Shown here: one piece after another, positions 8,418 to 16,718 of the stretch
Layout: the number at the start of each line of letters is the position of its first letter
Numbering within the stretch: the first letter of the stretch is position 1
Source: Lysinibacillus odysseyi 34hs-1 = NBRC 100172
Lineage (GTDB): Bacteria > Bacillota > Bacilli > Bacillales_A > Planococcaceae
DNA length: 64,000 nucleotides
Reading direction: 5' to 3'
Assembly: GCF_001591965.1 (NCBI RefSeq)
Contig: NZ_BCVX01000012.1
Location: 1-64,000 of the forward strand
Notes under the pieces: model-generated
Told to the model about the DNA's origin: nothing
The model's input: only the letters and a program-made list of their open reading frames with translations
Databases searched by the model: none
Position numbers and translations under genes: made by a program

Positions 8418-8987
8418 TTAGTTATTTTGTAAGAACTCTTCTTCCACAACCCATTTATGGTTTGTTACCTTTTCTCCAGTCGTCGAAATATAGTTAACCA
8501 TATAGACAGTCGTTTCTTCAACAGCTTCAATATAGGCATTTGCCCCATGCATACCTGTCATATGTGACGCATTTAATACGACCTTCTCGCCACGTGCAAA
8601 TAAATCAGCACCTGCCCCTTGGATCTCCTCGTGTATGACCCATTTATAATTCTCTACCCGTTCTCCACCATTTGTAGGTTCATATGAAACGATATAAGCA
8701 GCTGTATCATAAGCACCTGCTACTGTCCCTTCTACCGCTTTTGTGCCATTTGTATGCTCAGCACTTATTGTTACAATACTGCCGGTAGGGAACGTCGGAT
8801 CTTCCGCCTCTCTCAGACCTTCCGGCAGTTCTCCGCTTGTAGAAGTATTCATTTGTGCTTGATTCGTACTTGTTCCCTCTTGGATTGTTTTATCATCGGC
8901 AGCATTTTCTCCACTTTCATCTTTACAGGCGGCAAGCATCAAAAAAGCTGTTAAGATGACAACCCCTATTTTCCACTTCTCTTTCAT
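8418..8987 (-). CDS. Lipoprotein with tandem YdhK (DUF1541) domains
   Basis: The 189-residue protein has a lipoprotein signal with lipobox LAAC (Cys about residue 21) and an acidic linker rich in Thr/Ser. Two copies of a repeat of about 55 residues follow, each opening with a Ser/Thr-Ala-x-His box (ISAEHTNG and LNASHMTGMHGA) and ending in a characteristic block (ENYKWVIHEE and TNHKWVVEEE). This is the pattern of the YdhK family; function unknown, sometimes associated with copper-responsive loci. It has a strong ribosome binding site (GGAGGGGAGCC) and starts 30 bp downstream of another lipoprotein gene, so the two probably form an operon. Both would face the outside of the membrane. Confidence 0.8.
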   Translation of the reverse strand: MKEKWKIGVVILTAFLMLAACKDESGENAADDKTIQEGTSTNQAQMNTSTSGELPEGLREAEDPTFPTGSIVTISAEHTNGTKAVEGTVAGAYDTAAYIVSYEPTNGGERVENYKWVIHEEIQGAGADLFARGEKVVLNASHMTGMHGANAYIEAVEETTVYMVNYISTTGEKVTNHKWVVEEEFLQNN

Positions 8988-9016
8988 GGCTCCCCTCCAG
9001 TTGATGAAGCTGTTTT

Positions 9017-9763
9017 CTATTTAAATAAGGTTGCCCACTCTAAAAGCTCCGCATTCGTGCCAGCTGTTAATCCATACACGAGCTCTTTTTTCTGCCACTT
9101 TATAAAACTCCCCTGTTCATCGACATCGACATGCAAGGAGCCATGTTCATAAGGAATCGGCAAAGTATGCTCTTCTAAATAAGAAACAGTCTGCCGTGCC
9201 AGCTGCTCTCCCTCTTTTGGAGTATCGGTTTTCGTCCGGGCAATGATTGCCCATCGCCCTTCATTCCAACTTGTGAACAACGAACCTGCACCAGCATCTT
9301 GATATCCCGTGATGCCATATCCGAGATCTACAGGTGTGCCTCCTACTTTATCATATTGCTCAAATGCAATTTGCTCATTTGCTGTTGCAGCAGAGGAGAA
9401 ACGCTGAATTGTTAATAATGCCGTTTTCGTGGCATTGGCAAGTGCTGGGTCATTAAGAAGCATCGGTTCTTCCGTTTCATAAAACTGAATTTCCACCGAG
9501 TCTTTTTCTTCCCTAACCGCTGCGCCTATATGTCCGCTATTTTCAGCTGTCCATGAAGGAAGCTCAAGCTTCCATTCAGATAAACGTTTCTGTAACTGTT
9601 CGGTAAGCGACGGCACTTTTTCCTCTTCCTGGTCATTCTTTTGTGGTTTCGTCTCTTGCTCTGTCTGCTTCTGTGGTATTTCTTTTTCAGCTACCGGCTG
9701 CTCTTCACATGCTGCCAGAATAACACTGAACCCTAGAGCGGCACCCAAATATATTCTTTTCAA
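9017..9763 (-). CDS. Putative lipoprotein of unknown function
   Basis: The start is taken as a TTG at 9763, 6 nt after a GGGGTG ribosome binding site; it gives a 248-residue protein that begins MKRIYLG and has a normal signal with lipobox LAAC (Cys about residue 19). The longer in-frame reading from 9844 would place 27 polar residues ahead of the signal and is unlikely; a GTG at 9772 is also possible. A Gln/Glu/Lys-rich linker (about residues 22-60) precedes a mixed alpha/beta domain with no motif I can name. It is followed closely by the YdhK-like lipoprotein gene. Conclusion: a surface-exposed lipoprotein, role unknown. Confidence 0.75.
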   Translation of the reverse strand: MKRIYLGAALGFSVILAACEEQPVAEKEIPQKQTEQETKPQKNDQEEEKVPSLTEQLQKRLSEWKLELPSWTAENSGHIGAAVREEKDSVEIQFYETEEPMLLNDPALANATKTALLTIQRFSSAATANEQIAFEQYDKVGGTPVDLGYGITGYQDAGAGSLFTSWNEGRWAIIARTKTDTPKEGEQLARQTVSYLEEHTLPIPYEHGSLHVDVDEQGSFIKWQKKELVYGLTAGTNAELLEWATLFK

Positions 9764-10235
9764 CTTTAACACCCCATTTTTATTTTTCCCTTTTTCCCAT
9801 TTAGAAACACAGGTAATTTGGATAGACCTTTCAGGCAAATACATAGATTTTATAAGCTTATTGAATTTTATTTTTACCTATCCCATACTTTATTAGCAAG
9901 TATTTTATCTCGCATATACAAATTGTTACTTCTCAGGTTTAGTATACAGATTTAGAGTATGAATCTATAGTAACGGCATACGAAACATATTTAAAGACGC
10001 TGACATTAAACCAATGATCCATTAAGTAGAACATCATATTCGTCTATCCCAAAAAGAGAGACGGGGTTTTTATCAGGAACACTGAATGATATAATCGTAT
10101 TTTTTCATTTACATCATTCTGACTAACCGGTTGCCCCCTTAGTGTTTAAAGTAAGAGGAGTGATCCATACTATTAAATGCGAATATTTACTTCTATATAG
10201 GCTTGTCTAAAACGTAAAGTTAGGGAGGGATCTGC
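9764..10235 (+). other. Divergent intergenic region; candidate promoter for the SDR gene
   Basis: No coding signal is seen. A -10 box TATAAT lies at 10090-10095 on the plus strand, with only a weak -35 (TTTTTA, 17 bp spacer) upstream, which would give a leader of about 130 nt before the SDR gene. The left end presumably carries the promoter for the lipoprotein operon, which I could not place with confidence. Confidence 0.35.
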
Positions 10236-11030
10236 ATGCAACTGAATTTAAAAGGAAAAACGGCACTAGTTACTGGATCTACGTCAGGTATCGGAAAAGC
10301 AATTGCCATGTCATTGGTGGCAGAAGGCGCCACTGTTCTGATCAATGGACGCCGTGAAGAAAAAGTGAATCAAACTATAAAAGAAATCCAAGCAAATTAT
10401 CCTGATGCCGCCCTTCAGTCAGCAGTAGCTGATTTAGGAACAGAACAAGGGTGCCAAAAGGTTATGCAGAAGTATACCGAAGTAGACATACTGATTAACA
10501 ACTTGGGGATTTTTGAGCCTGTCGAGTATTTTGATATTTCTGATGAGGAGTGGTTTAAGTTTTTTGAAACCAACATTATGAGTGGTGTTCGACTTACACG
10601 GTGGTACCTAAAACAAATGATCCAGAAAAAAGAGGGTAGGGTTATCTTTATCGCCAGTGAGGCTGCGGTTATGCCATCTCTGGAAATGGCTCATTATAGT
10701 GCGACGAAAACGATGCAACTTTCGCTCTCCCGCAGTTTAGCTGAGCTGACTAAAGGAACAAATGTAACAGTCAATACGGTTATGCCCGGCTCTACTTTAA
10801 CAGAAGGGGTGGAGACGATGTTAAATAGCCTTTACCCTAATGAGACATTGACAATGGAAGAAGCTGAAAAGCGATTTATGACTGAAAACCGGCCAACTTC
10901 CATTATTCAAAGACTTATCCGCCCTGAAGAGATTGCCCATCTAGTGACATTCTTAAGCAGCCCCCTATCCTCTGCCATTAATGGAGCCGCGTTACGGATA
11001 GATGGGGGATTAGTGCGTAGTGTATTTTAA
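10236..11030 (+). CDS. SDR-family NAD(P)-dependent oxidoreductase
   Basis: This is a 264-residue classical short-chain dehydrogenase/reductase with a Rossmann fold. The cofactor loop TGSTSGIGKA is at residues about 12-21, followed by INGRREEK, which with its Arg residues after the second strand suggests NADPH preference. The structural NNLG motif is near residue 88, and the catalytic set includes a Ser in IASEA and YSATK (Tyr about 155, Lys about 159). The C-terminal IDGGL is typical. A GGGAGGGAT ribosome binding site precedes the ATG. It stands alone on the plus strand between minus-strand operons, which suggests independent acquisition. The substrate cannot be predicted; FabG-like activity is only one option. 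Confidence 0.88.
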   Translation: MQLNLKGKTALVTGSTSGIGKAIAMSLVAEGATVLINGRREEKVNQTIKEIQANYPDAALQSAVADLGTEQGCQKVMQKYTEVDILINNLGIFEPVEYFDISDEEWFKFFETNIMSGVRLTRWYLKQMIQKKEGRVIFIASEAAVMPSLEMAHYSATKTMQLSLSRSLAELTKGTNVTVNTVMPGSTLTEGVETMLNSLYPNETLTMEEAEKRFMTENRPTSIIQRLIRPEEIAHLVTFLSSPLSSAINGAALRIDGGLVRSVF

Positions 11031-11183
11031 CAGGGAATGTTACTATAATCTATCTAGCTCGCTAACAAAGAACGACCCTTCATAACTTAAAAATATTCGT
11101 ATTAATATTAGTTGACGGTCCACTTTTAAATAAAAAAACGTAAAACTGAAATATGAAAAACAGTACCCTTCTTGTATACGATG

Positions 11184-11229
11184 AATAGCCGTCCATGTGA
11201 AAATACTTTCAGATGGATGGCTATTTTGC
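11184..11229 (+). terminator. Terminator downstream of the SDR gene
   Basis: AATAGCCGTCCAT (11184-11196) pairs with ATGGATGGCTATT, one G-U pair included, across a 17-nt loop, followed by TTTT. It is 154 nt past the SDR stop codon. Confidence 0.6.
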
Positions 11230-11488
11230 ATAAATAGCTTCATCACACATAAAATCAAGTTTTTACCCTGAGTAGAGAAAGCCTGCATTAGTATACAACT
11301 ATTATGTAAAAACTGATGAAGCGAGCATGTATTTTTACTGAGGTGTACGAATTGGCAGGAGAGACACTTCGCCCTATTTGAAACCTCAATAATACGAGGA
11401 AGCAAATTTTAATTACTTGAGGATTTTAAACTCGGATTTACCATATAATCATCCAACCTGTATAACGACATTATTCGGAATTAATAAC

Positions 11489-11519
11489 AAAAAAGCACCA
11501 GCAAGATGCTGATGCTTTA
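11489..11519 (-). terminator. Terminator after rpsI
   Basis: On the minus strand AAAGCATCAGC and GCTGGTGCTTT form an 11-bp stem with one G-U pair and a 5-nt loop, followed by TTTTTGTT. Confidence 0.85.
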
Positions 11520-11608
11520 AATCTGTTAAGTTCTTTATGAGGCTGCAGCTGATTTGGACCAGCCTGAACCAAATAACTTTTGAAAACGTTGATGCAATAA
11601 AGAATTGA

Positions 11609-12001
11609 TTAACGTTTTGAGAACTGAGGTGCACGACGAGCGCCGCGTAGACCTGGTTTTTTACGCTCTTTCATACGAGCATCACGAGTAAGTAGACCTG
11701 CAGCTTTTAAAGCTGGACGGAAGTCAGGGTCAACTTGTAGTAATGCACGAGCGATACCGTGACGGATTGCACCAGCTTGACCTGTGAAGCCACCGCCGTT
11801 TACGTTAACGTGTACATCGTAAGAACCTTTAGTTTCAGTTGCTACTAATGGTTGGTTGATGATTAGGTGTAAAGTTTCATATGGTAAGTAATCACCGATT
11901 TCACGGTTGTTGATTACGATTTTGCCTTCGCCTGGTACTAGACGTACACGAGCAGTTGAGCTTTTACGACGACCTGTGCCGATATATTGAACTTGTGCCA
12001 A
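11609..12001 (-). CDS. rpsI: 30S ribosomal protein S9
   Basis: Standard S9 of 130 residues: begins [19 protein letters not shown] and ends in the conserved basic tail with RAPQFSKR, which reaches the P-site tRNA anticodon. The middle holds the conserved [19 protein letters not shown] block. It follows rplM by 24 bp and is the last gene of that operon, closed by a terminator about 90 bp further on. Confidence 0.98.
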   Translation of the reverse strand: MAQVQYIGTGRRKSSTARVRLVPGEGKIVINNREIGDYLPYETLHLIINQPLVATETKGSYDVHVNVNGGGFTGQAGAIRHGIARALLQVDPDFRPALKAAGLLTRDARMKERKKPGLRGARRAPQFSKR

Positions 12002-12025
12002 GGTAATATCCTCCTATTATTTTAA

Positions 12026-12463
12026 TTATCCACGTAGCTCGTAAGCTTCTGGTTTTTGTGCAGCGTGTGGGTGCTCTGCTCCAGCGTAAACGTTAAGTTT
12101 ACCGAACATTTTGCGTCCTAAAGAGTTTTTAGGAAGCATACCTTTAACTGCTAACTCGATCATTTGAGTTGGGTATTTCTCTTTCATTTCGCCAGCTGTA
12201 CGTTGTTTTAAACCACCAGCGAATTGAGTGTGACGGTAGTAGATTTTACCTTCAAGTTTGTTACCAGTTAAATGGATTTTGTCAGCGTTGATGATGATTA
12301 CGTGATCACCTGTGTCAACGTTTGGTGTGAAAGTTGGTTTATGTTTACCGCGTAAGATTGCAGCTACTTCAGAAGCTAAACGTCCAAGAGTTTGGCCTTC
12401 TGCGTCAACTACTAACCATTTACGCTCTACTTCGTGGCCTTTAGCCATGAATGTTGTACGCAT
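12026..12463 (-). CDS. rplM: 50S ribosomal protein L13
   Basis: L13 has 145 residues, the length found in B. subtilis, and the conserved [16 protein letters not shown] opening after a short N-terminal arm and the [20 protein letters not shown] ending. It is an early-assembly 23S rRNA binder. It is the first gene of the rplM-rpsI operon and is preceded by its own promoter and structured leader, so expression is likely autoregulated through the L13 leader RNA. Confidence 0.98.
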   Translation of the reverse strand: MRTTFMAKGHEVERKWLVVDAEGQTLGRLASEVAAILRGKHKPTFTPNVDTGDHVIIINADKIHLTGNKLEGKIYYRHTQFAGGLKQRTAGEMKEKYPTQMIELAVKGMLPKNSLGRKMFGKLNVYAGAEHPHAAQKPEAYELRG

Positions 12464-12558
12464 GAATATATCCTCCTAATCGATAGTAATTACCGTTATT
12501 TTTCATTAGTCTACACTATAAGTTTCGGGGCTTATTTGTGGTGGTAATGAAAATACCA
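12464..12558 (-). ncRNA. L13 leader RNA upstream of rplM
   Basis: The roughly 95-nt untranslated leader contains a long-range stem, ATTTTCATTA (12545-12554) with TAATGAAAAAT (12498-12508), enclosing a GC-containing inner segment. The location and a closing stem fit the Firmicutes L13 autoregulatory leader class; the match to the class model was not computed. Confidence 0.6.
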
Positions 12559-12564
12559 TACATC

Positions 12565-12593
12565 ATCTTATAACGAATCAGATTATAAGTCAA
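12565..12593 (-). promoter_or_regulatory. Promoter of rplM-rpsI
   Basis: TTGACT (-35, 12588-12593) and TAAGAT (-10, 12565-12570) are separated by 17 bp. A shifted alternative -10, TATAAG, gives a 15-bp spacer. Transcription would start near 12558. Confidence 0.55.
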
Positions 12594-12624
12594 GAGATTT
12601 AATTAAACACCTGGAGAAGTTGTA

Positions 12625-13371
12625 CTAGAGCTCATAGTAGACCTTTTCAAGGTATAAACCGTGTGCTGGTGCGGTTTTTCCCGCTTTATTCCTATCTTTG
12701 CTCTCTATAATCTTCGCTAGACTCTCTGCCTCTCTTTTCCCTGTACCAACTTCCCAGAGCGTCCCCGCAATAATACGGACCATATTATATAAAAAGCCAT
12801 TCCCTTCGATGGTCATATGCAGCTCTTCCCCATGCCATACAAGTTCAATCTTTGTAACAGTGCGTACCTTATCTACCACGCTGGTATTTGCCGCACAGAA
12901 ACAGGAGAAATCATGTGTCCCAATAATACTCTTGGCCGCCTCCTGCATTGCCCCTATGTCTGGCTTAGTACCATTCGTTTCCACTGTATAATGACGTCGG
13001 AACGGGCTTTGGATCGGTTCACAGCTCCAAATATAGCGGTACCGCTTGCCGCTTACACTATACCGCGCATGGAAATCGTCCGGCACTTCTTCTACGGACA
13101 GTACCCGGATATCACGAGGCAATTGCACGTTCAAAGCCTTCATATATTTTTCGCACGGAATCATAAGCCGCGTGTCAAAATGAATGGTTTGGCCTGTTGC
13201 ATGCACGCGCGCGTCTGTACGTCCACTTGCCGTCACTTTAACCGGCTCTCCCTTATGCATGATCGAGAGCACCTTTTCAAGCTCCAGCTGTACTGTACGC
13301 TCGCCTGGCTGTACCTGATAGCCTGCAAAATTAGTACCGTCATAACTGATGATTGCTTTTAATCTTCTCAT
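12625..13371 (-). CDS. truA: tRNA pseudouridine(38-40) synthase TruA
   Basis: TruA makes pseudouridine at positions 38, 39 and 40 in the anticodon arm of many tRNAs. The 248-residue protein shows YDGTNFAGYQVQ at the N-terminus and the catalytic motif SGRTDARVHATGQ with the essential Asp near residue 53, plus the later GNGFLYNMVRIIAGTL motif. It begins 9 bp after ecfT, so it is part of the ecfA1-ecfA2-ecfT-truA transcription unit, as in B. subtilis. Confidence 0.97.
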   Translation of the reverse strand: MRRLKAIISYDGTNFAGYQVQPGERTVQLELEKVLSIMHKGEPVKVTASGRTDARVHATGQTIHFDTRLMIPCEKYMKALNVQLPRDIRVLSVEEVPDDFHARYSVSGKRYRYIWSCEPIQSPFRRHYTVETNGTKPDIGAMQEAAKSIIGTHDFSCFCAANTSVVDKVRTVTKIELVWHGEELHMTIEGNGFLYNMVRIIAGTLWEVGTGKREAESLAKIIESKDRNKAGKTAPAHGLYLEKVYYEL

Positions 13372-13380
13372 AAAACACCT

Positions 13381-14178
13381 CTAATTACGGAAATACACTA
13401 GCAATACGGCCATTACAACAAGAGAAGCAATCGCCAGTGTATCGCTTACATCCCATTTTAATTGACGATAGCGCGTACGCCCCTCACCACCGCGATAGCC
13501 TCTTACTTCCATTGCTGTTGCCAAATCCTCAGCGCGCTTAAATGCGCTGACAAATAGCGGCACAAGAAGCGGCACAACTGCTTTCAGGCGATCTTTCAGG
13601 GAACCTGCGCTTAAATCTGAACCCCTTGCCATTTGCGCCTTCATAATTTTATCTGTTTCATCCATTAATGTCGGGATGAATCGCAAGGAAATAGACATCA
13701 TAAGCGCCAGCTCATGAACCGGCAACTTCACTTTTTTGAAAGGGCCCAGCAATGTCTCAACCCCATCCGTAATCGAAATAGGCGATGTTGTCAGTGTTAA
13801 TACAGATGTCATAAAAACGAGCACAAGAAAACGAATGGAGATAAAGATCCCTTGCTTCAAACCTTCCTCATAAACCTTCAGGAAGCCCCAATCAATAAGA
13901 ACCGTCCCTTCCCGAGTAAAGAGAATATGGATCAGGAAGGTGAAAATCATAAGGAAGATCACGGGCTTTAAACCGTTAATAAGAAAATACAGTCTAATGC
14001 GGCTCAATAAAATAACACCGATTGTAAAAGCAAGCAGCAACACATATGTAATCGTGTTATTCGCTAAAAATACAATAACGATAAATGCGAAGACGAATAG
14101 CAGTTTTGAGCGTGGGTCCAGACGGTGGACAAAGGAGTCTCCCGGGATATAGCGCCCAAAGATCATTTTTTCCATCAT
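13381..14178 (-). CDS. ecfT: ECF transporter transmembrane subunit EcfT
   Basis: EcfT couples the two EcfA ATPases to exchangeable substrate-binding S components that import vitamins or metal ions. The 265-residue protein has several hydrophobic helices and the two cytoplasmic coupling motifs of the family, in AQMARGSDL (about residue 180) and AMEVRGYRG (about residue 225). Its start overlaps the ecfA2 stop by 4 bp, so translation is coupled. No S component is encoded in the window, so this is the shared energising module. Confidence 0.95.
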   Translation of the reverse strand: MMEKMIFGRYIPGDSFVHRLDPRSKLLFVFAFIVIVFLANNTITYVLLLAFTIGVILLSRIRLYFLINGLKPVIFLMIFTFLIHILFTREGTVLIDWGFLKVYEEGLKQGIFISIRFLVLVFMTSVLTLTTSPISITDGVETLLGPFKKVKLPVHELALMMSISLRFIPTLMDETDKIMKAQMARGSDLSAGSLKDRLKAVVPLLVPLFVSAFKRAEDLATAMEVRGYRGGEGRTRYRQLKWDVSDTLAIASLVVMAVLLVYFRN

Positions 14179-15044
14179 GTCTGTTCACGCCCCTTTACAA
14201 CAAGCGCAACCTCTGCCGCTAGTTCTTCTTCTGTTAAGCACACTTTTGGCAGCTTTATCCCCAACATTTTCTCTATGCGTCGCTGAAATTTAACGATTCT
14301 CGGCAATTCGAGCCGATATTGCTTCAGTGCTTCGGTATCATTAAACAACTCTCTTGGCGTCCCTGTCATCACGCTGCGTCCCTCATGCATAATAACGATT
14401 TCATCCGCATAACGCGCTGCATCTTCCATGCTGTGTGTCACCAAAATGGTCGTCAGCCCGCGCTCCTTGTGCAGCGTATAAAACATGTCCATAATTTCCT
14501 TTTGGCCACGGGGGTCAAGTCCAGCAGTTGGCTCATCAAGGACAAGTACTTCCGGTTCCATCGCAAGCACACCAGCAATCGCTACCCGGCGCATCTGACC
14601 GCCTGATAAGTCAAACGGCGACTTTTCAAGCACTTCTTCCGGCAGCCCGACAAGCTGTACAAGCTCGCGTGCACGCCGTTCTGCCTCTTCTTTTGGAATA
14701 CCAAAATTCATCGGACCGAACATGATATCTTTTAAAACCGTTTCCTCAAATAGCTGATGCTCGGGAAATTGAAAAACGATGCCTACCTTTTGCCGGATCG
14801 GCTTCAGCTCCTTCGCTTTCTTGTCTGCCTCTATTATACGATCCCCTATATGTACCTGGCCTTTCGATGGTTTCAGCAGCCCATTAAAATGCTGCAAAAT
14901 AGTCGACTTTCCGGACCCCGTATGTCCGATAATTGCCTGGTATGTGCCTGAAGTAATCGCTACATTTACATCGAATAATGCATACTTCTCAAACGGAGTG
15001 CCCTTTGCATATGCATAGCTTACTTGTTGAAGTTTGATGTCCAT
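14175..15044 (-). CDS. ecfA2: ECF transporter ATPase EcfA2
   Basis: This 289-residue ATPase has Walker A GHTGSGKST (about residue 38), signature LSGGQMRRVAIAG and Walker B VLVLDEPTAGLDP, followed by the H-loop VTHSM. The C-terminal extension of about 50 residues is typical of EcfA' subunits. It overlaps ecfA1 by 25 bp and ecfT by 4 bp, consistent with stoichiometric assembly of the EcfA1-EcfA2-EcfT module at the membrane. Confidence 0.95.
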   Translation of the reverse strand: MDIKLQQVSYAYAKGTPFEKYALFDVNVAITSGTYQAIIGHTGSGKSTILQHFNGLLKPSKGQVHIGDRIIEADKKAKELKPIRQKVGIVFQFPEHQLFEETVLKDIMFGPMNFGIPKEEAERRARELVQLVGLPEEVLEKSPFDLSGGQMRRVAIAGVLAMEPEVLVLDEPTAGLDPRGQKEIMDMFYTLHKERGLTTILVTHSMEDAARYADEIVIMHEGRSVMTGTPRELFNDTEALKQYRLELPRIVKFQRRIEKMLGIKLPKVCLTEEELAAEVALVVKGREQT

Positions 15045-15865
15045 AAGTCATTCACCAGCTCTTCTTCCGTAATATGTTGTCCTACCAGTTGTACGCCCTG
15101 TGCTTGCAGCAGTTTCGTCATCTTCATCGCAAATGGTAAATCAAGTCCCAGGTCTACAAGCTTGTCCCCAAGTGCGAATATTTTCTCTGGAGTGCCCTCA
15201 GCGTATTTTTTTCCCTCATTCATAAACAAAACATGATCTGCAAGCATGGCTTCTTCTAAATCATGGGTAATTGAGAGAACAGTCAAACCTGTTTTCTCCC
15301 GCAGAGACTGTACTGTCTGCAGTACTTCCTCACGCCCTAATGGGTCAAGCATAGATGTTGCTTCATCTAAAATCAAAATCTTCGGCTGCATCGCCAATGC
15401 CCCGGCGATTGCCACCCGTTGTTTCTGTCCGCCTGATAAGTGGTGCGGCTCATGATCGAGGAATTTCTCCATCTTTACCTGTTGCAAAGATTGATGGACT
15501 CGCTCTACCATTTCTTTATAGGGAACTCCATTATTTTCAAGGGAAAAAGCTACATCATCCTGCACAGTAGCTCCTACAAATTGATTATCGGGATTTTGAA
15601 AGACCATACCGATATGAGAGCGCATCTCCCATAGGTTTTCTTCCGTTAATACGTCACGCATAATGCGTACTTCCCCATTATTAGGAAACAGAAGCCCGCT
15701 CATCAATTTAGCAAGTGTAGACTTTCCCGAACCATTATGTCCGACAATGGCGACCCATTCTCCCTCATTTACGGTAAATGTCACGTCCTCTACAGCATTT
15801 CTTACTTCTGGAACTTCTGGGGTATATGAAAATGTAACTTGATTGAATGATAAAATTTCTGTCAT
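15020..15865 (-). CDS. ecfA1: ECF transporter ATPase EcfA1
   Basis: EcfA1 is the first ATPase of the group II ECF transporter. The 281-residue protein has Walker A GHNGSGKST (about residue 42), a Q-loop in VFQNPDNQF, signature LSGGQKQRVAIAG, Walker B ILILDEATSMLDP and the H-loop ITHDL. In most Firmicutes it directly follows rplQ, as here, but in this window about 400 bp with several terminator-like hairpins lie between, so it may be expressed separately from the ribosomal operon. Confidence 0.95.
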   Translation of the reverse strand: MTEILSFNQVTFSYTPEVPEVRNAVEDVTFTVNEGEWVAIVGHNGSGKSTLAKLMSGLLFPNNGEVRIMRDVLTEENLWEMRSHIGMVFQNPDNQFVGATVQDDVAFSLENNGVPYKEMVERVHQSLQQVKMEKFLDHEPHHLSGGQKQRVAIAGALAMQPKILILDEATSMLDPLGREEVLQTVQSLREKTGLTVLSITHDLEEAMLADHVLFMNEGKKYAEGTPEKIFALGDKLVDLGLDLPFAMKMTKLLQAQGVQLVGQHITEEELVNDLWTSNFNK

Positions 15866-15957
15866 ATTCTCCGCTCCTCAATTCTCTGCTCTCCTACTAA
15901 AATTACACTGTTTTATCTGTTAGCGCCACCCTTTTGAATAAACAAGTGACATATATA

Positions 15958-15991
15958 AAAATAAAGCACGTTTAGCAAAACGTACTTTATT
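15958..15991 (-). terminator. Terminator-like hairpin ahead of ecfA1
   Basis: A stem of about 12 bp (ATAAAGTACGTTT with AAACGTGCTTTAT, one G-U) is followed on the minus strand by TTTTTATATAT. It sits about 95 bp upstream of ecfA1. Confidence 0.5.
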
Positions 15992-16025
15992 TCCACATAT
16001 GTATAAAGCTGCACTTTTTATAAGA

Positions 16026-16067
16026 ATAAAAAAGCGCGCACCCCATTCAGAGAAATGCGCTTTTCAC
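16026..16067 (-). terminator. Second terminator-like hairpin in the rplQ-ecfA1 gap
   Basis: AAAAGCGCA and TGCGCGCTTTT on the minus strand enclose a loop of about 18 nt and are followed by TTTTTTATT. Confidence 0.5.
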
Positions 16068-16225
16068 TACATTAGGTTGAACGCACGGCTGCTCATTTCC
16101 GCTTGTTCGTATGAATGAGGTGCGAGAGCTAGACGAGACGCCGCCAGTTGGCCCGCTCATCATAACGCTCAGCTTAATTATTGTCGTATAAATCTTGAAA
16201 TAAAAGTGCTAAAACGCACCTTATT

Positions 16226-16265
16226 AAAAAAGGAGTGCCGTTCAACAGGTGAACTAGGCACCCCC
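16226..16265 (-). terminator. Terminator of the alpha operon after rplQ
   Basis: GGGTGCC and GGCACTCC on the minus strand form the base, with an inner GTTCAC/GTTGAAC-type stem, followed by TTTTTTAATAA. It starts about 20 nt after the rplQ stop. Confidence 0.85.
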
Positions 16266-16282
16266 CAAACCTTAAGTTAAGA

Positions 16283-16663
16283 TTAAACTAATTCAATCAC
16301 AACTACAGGTGCGCCGTCTCCACGACGAGGACCTACTTTAAGGATGCGAGTGTAACCACCTTGACGCTCAGCGTAACGTGGAGCAACCTCATCAAATAAC
16401 TTTTGAAGTGCGAATGAAGTTGTTTCGTTACCTTCTTCATCAGTTTTTGTTACTAGCTCACGACGGATGAATGCAGCCGCTTGACGACGAGCATGTAAAT
16501 CTCCGCGTTTACCTAAAGTAATCATTTTTTCAACAGCTTTACGAACTTCCTTCGCGCGAGCTTCAGTTGTTTCGATGCGCTCGTTGATGATTAAGTCAGT
16601 AGCTAAGTCACGTAACATCGCTTTACGTTGAGAACTTGTACGGCCAAGTTTTCTGTAACCCAT
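16283..16663 (-). CDS. rplQ: 50S ribosomal protein L17
   Basis: L17 of 126 residues with the conserved start [20 protein letters not shown] and the end [14 protein letters not shown]. It lies near the polypeptide exit tunnel. It is the last gene of the S10-spc-alpha series, 55 bp after rpoA, and is closed by a strong terminator. Confidence 0.98.
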   Translation of the reverse strand: MGYRKLGRTSSQRKAMLRDLATDLIINERIETTEARAKEVRKAVEKMITLGKRGDLHARRQAAAFIRRELVTKTDEEGNETTSFALQKLFDEVAPRYAERQGGYTRILKVGPRRGDGAPVVVIELV

Positions 16664-16718
16664 GGATGTTTCCCTCCTTTATAAATATCTGATCTAGCTT
16701 ATATATTGTAAATGTCGC

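Larger units (their letters stand above)
11031..11608. other. Gene-poor junction between SDR gene and rpsI
   Basis: About 580 bp contain no convincing gene. A 120-codon open frame on the minus strand (11043-11405) has Cys/Ser/Phe-rich composition and no ribosome binding site, so it is not called. Two terminators lie here (11184-11229 for the SDR gene, 11489-11519 for rpsI). The position corresponds to ybaJ-ybaK of B. subtilis, neither of which is present. Confidence 0.5.
15866..16282 (-). other. Intergenic region rplQ-ecfA1 with serial hairpins
   Basis: The 417 bp hold no gene. In transcription order there are: the rplQ terminator (16226-16265); a short GTGC/GCAC hairpin with a T run (16202-16222); a middle stretch (16078-16180) that is more GC-rich and unidentified; a hairpin with AAAGCGC/GCGCTTTTTT (16026-16067); and ATAAAGTACGTTTT paired with AAACGTGCTTTAT followed by TTTTTAT (15958-15991). 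No promoter for ecfA1 was placed with confidence. Confidence 0.5.

Noticed and set aside
11043-11405. 120-codon open frame on the minus strand near the SDR gene
   Set aside because: No ribosome binding site, odd Cys/Phe/Ser-rich composition, and it spans the SDR terminator; treated as non-coding.
12817-13362. 181-codon plus-strand open frame opposite truA
   Set aside because: Shadow of truA; composition rich in Cys/His and no ribosome binding site.
16078-16180. GC-rich patch considered as a tRNA or mobile-element remnant
   Set aside because: No cloverleaf, CCA end or terminal repeat could be found; left as unexplained intergenic sequence.
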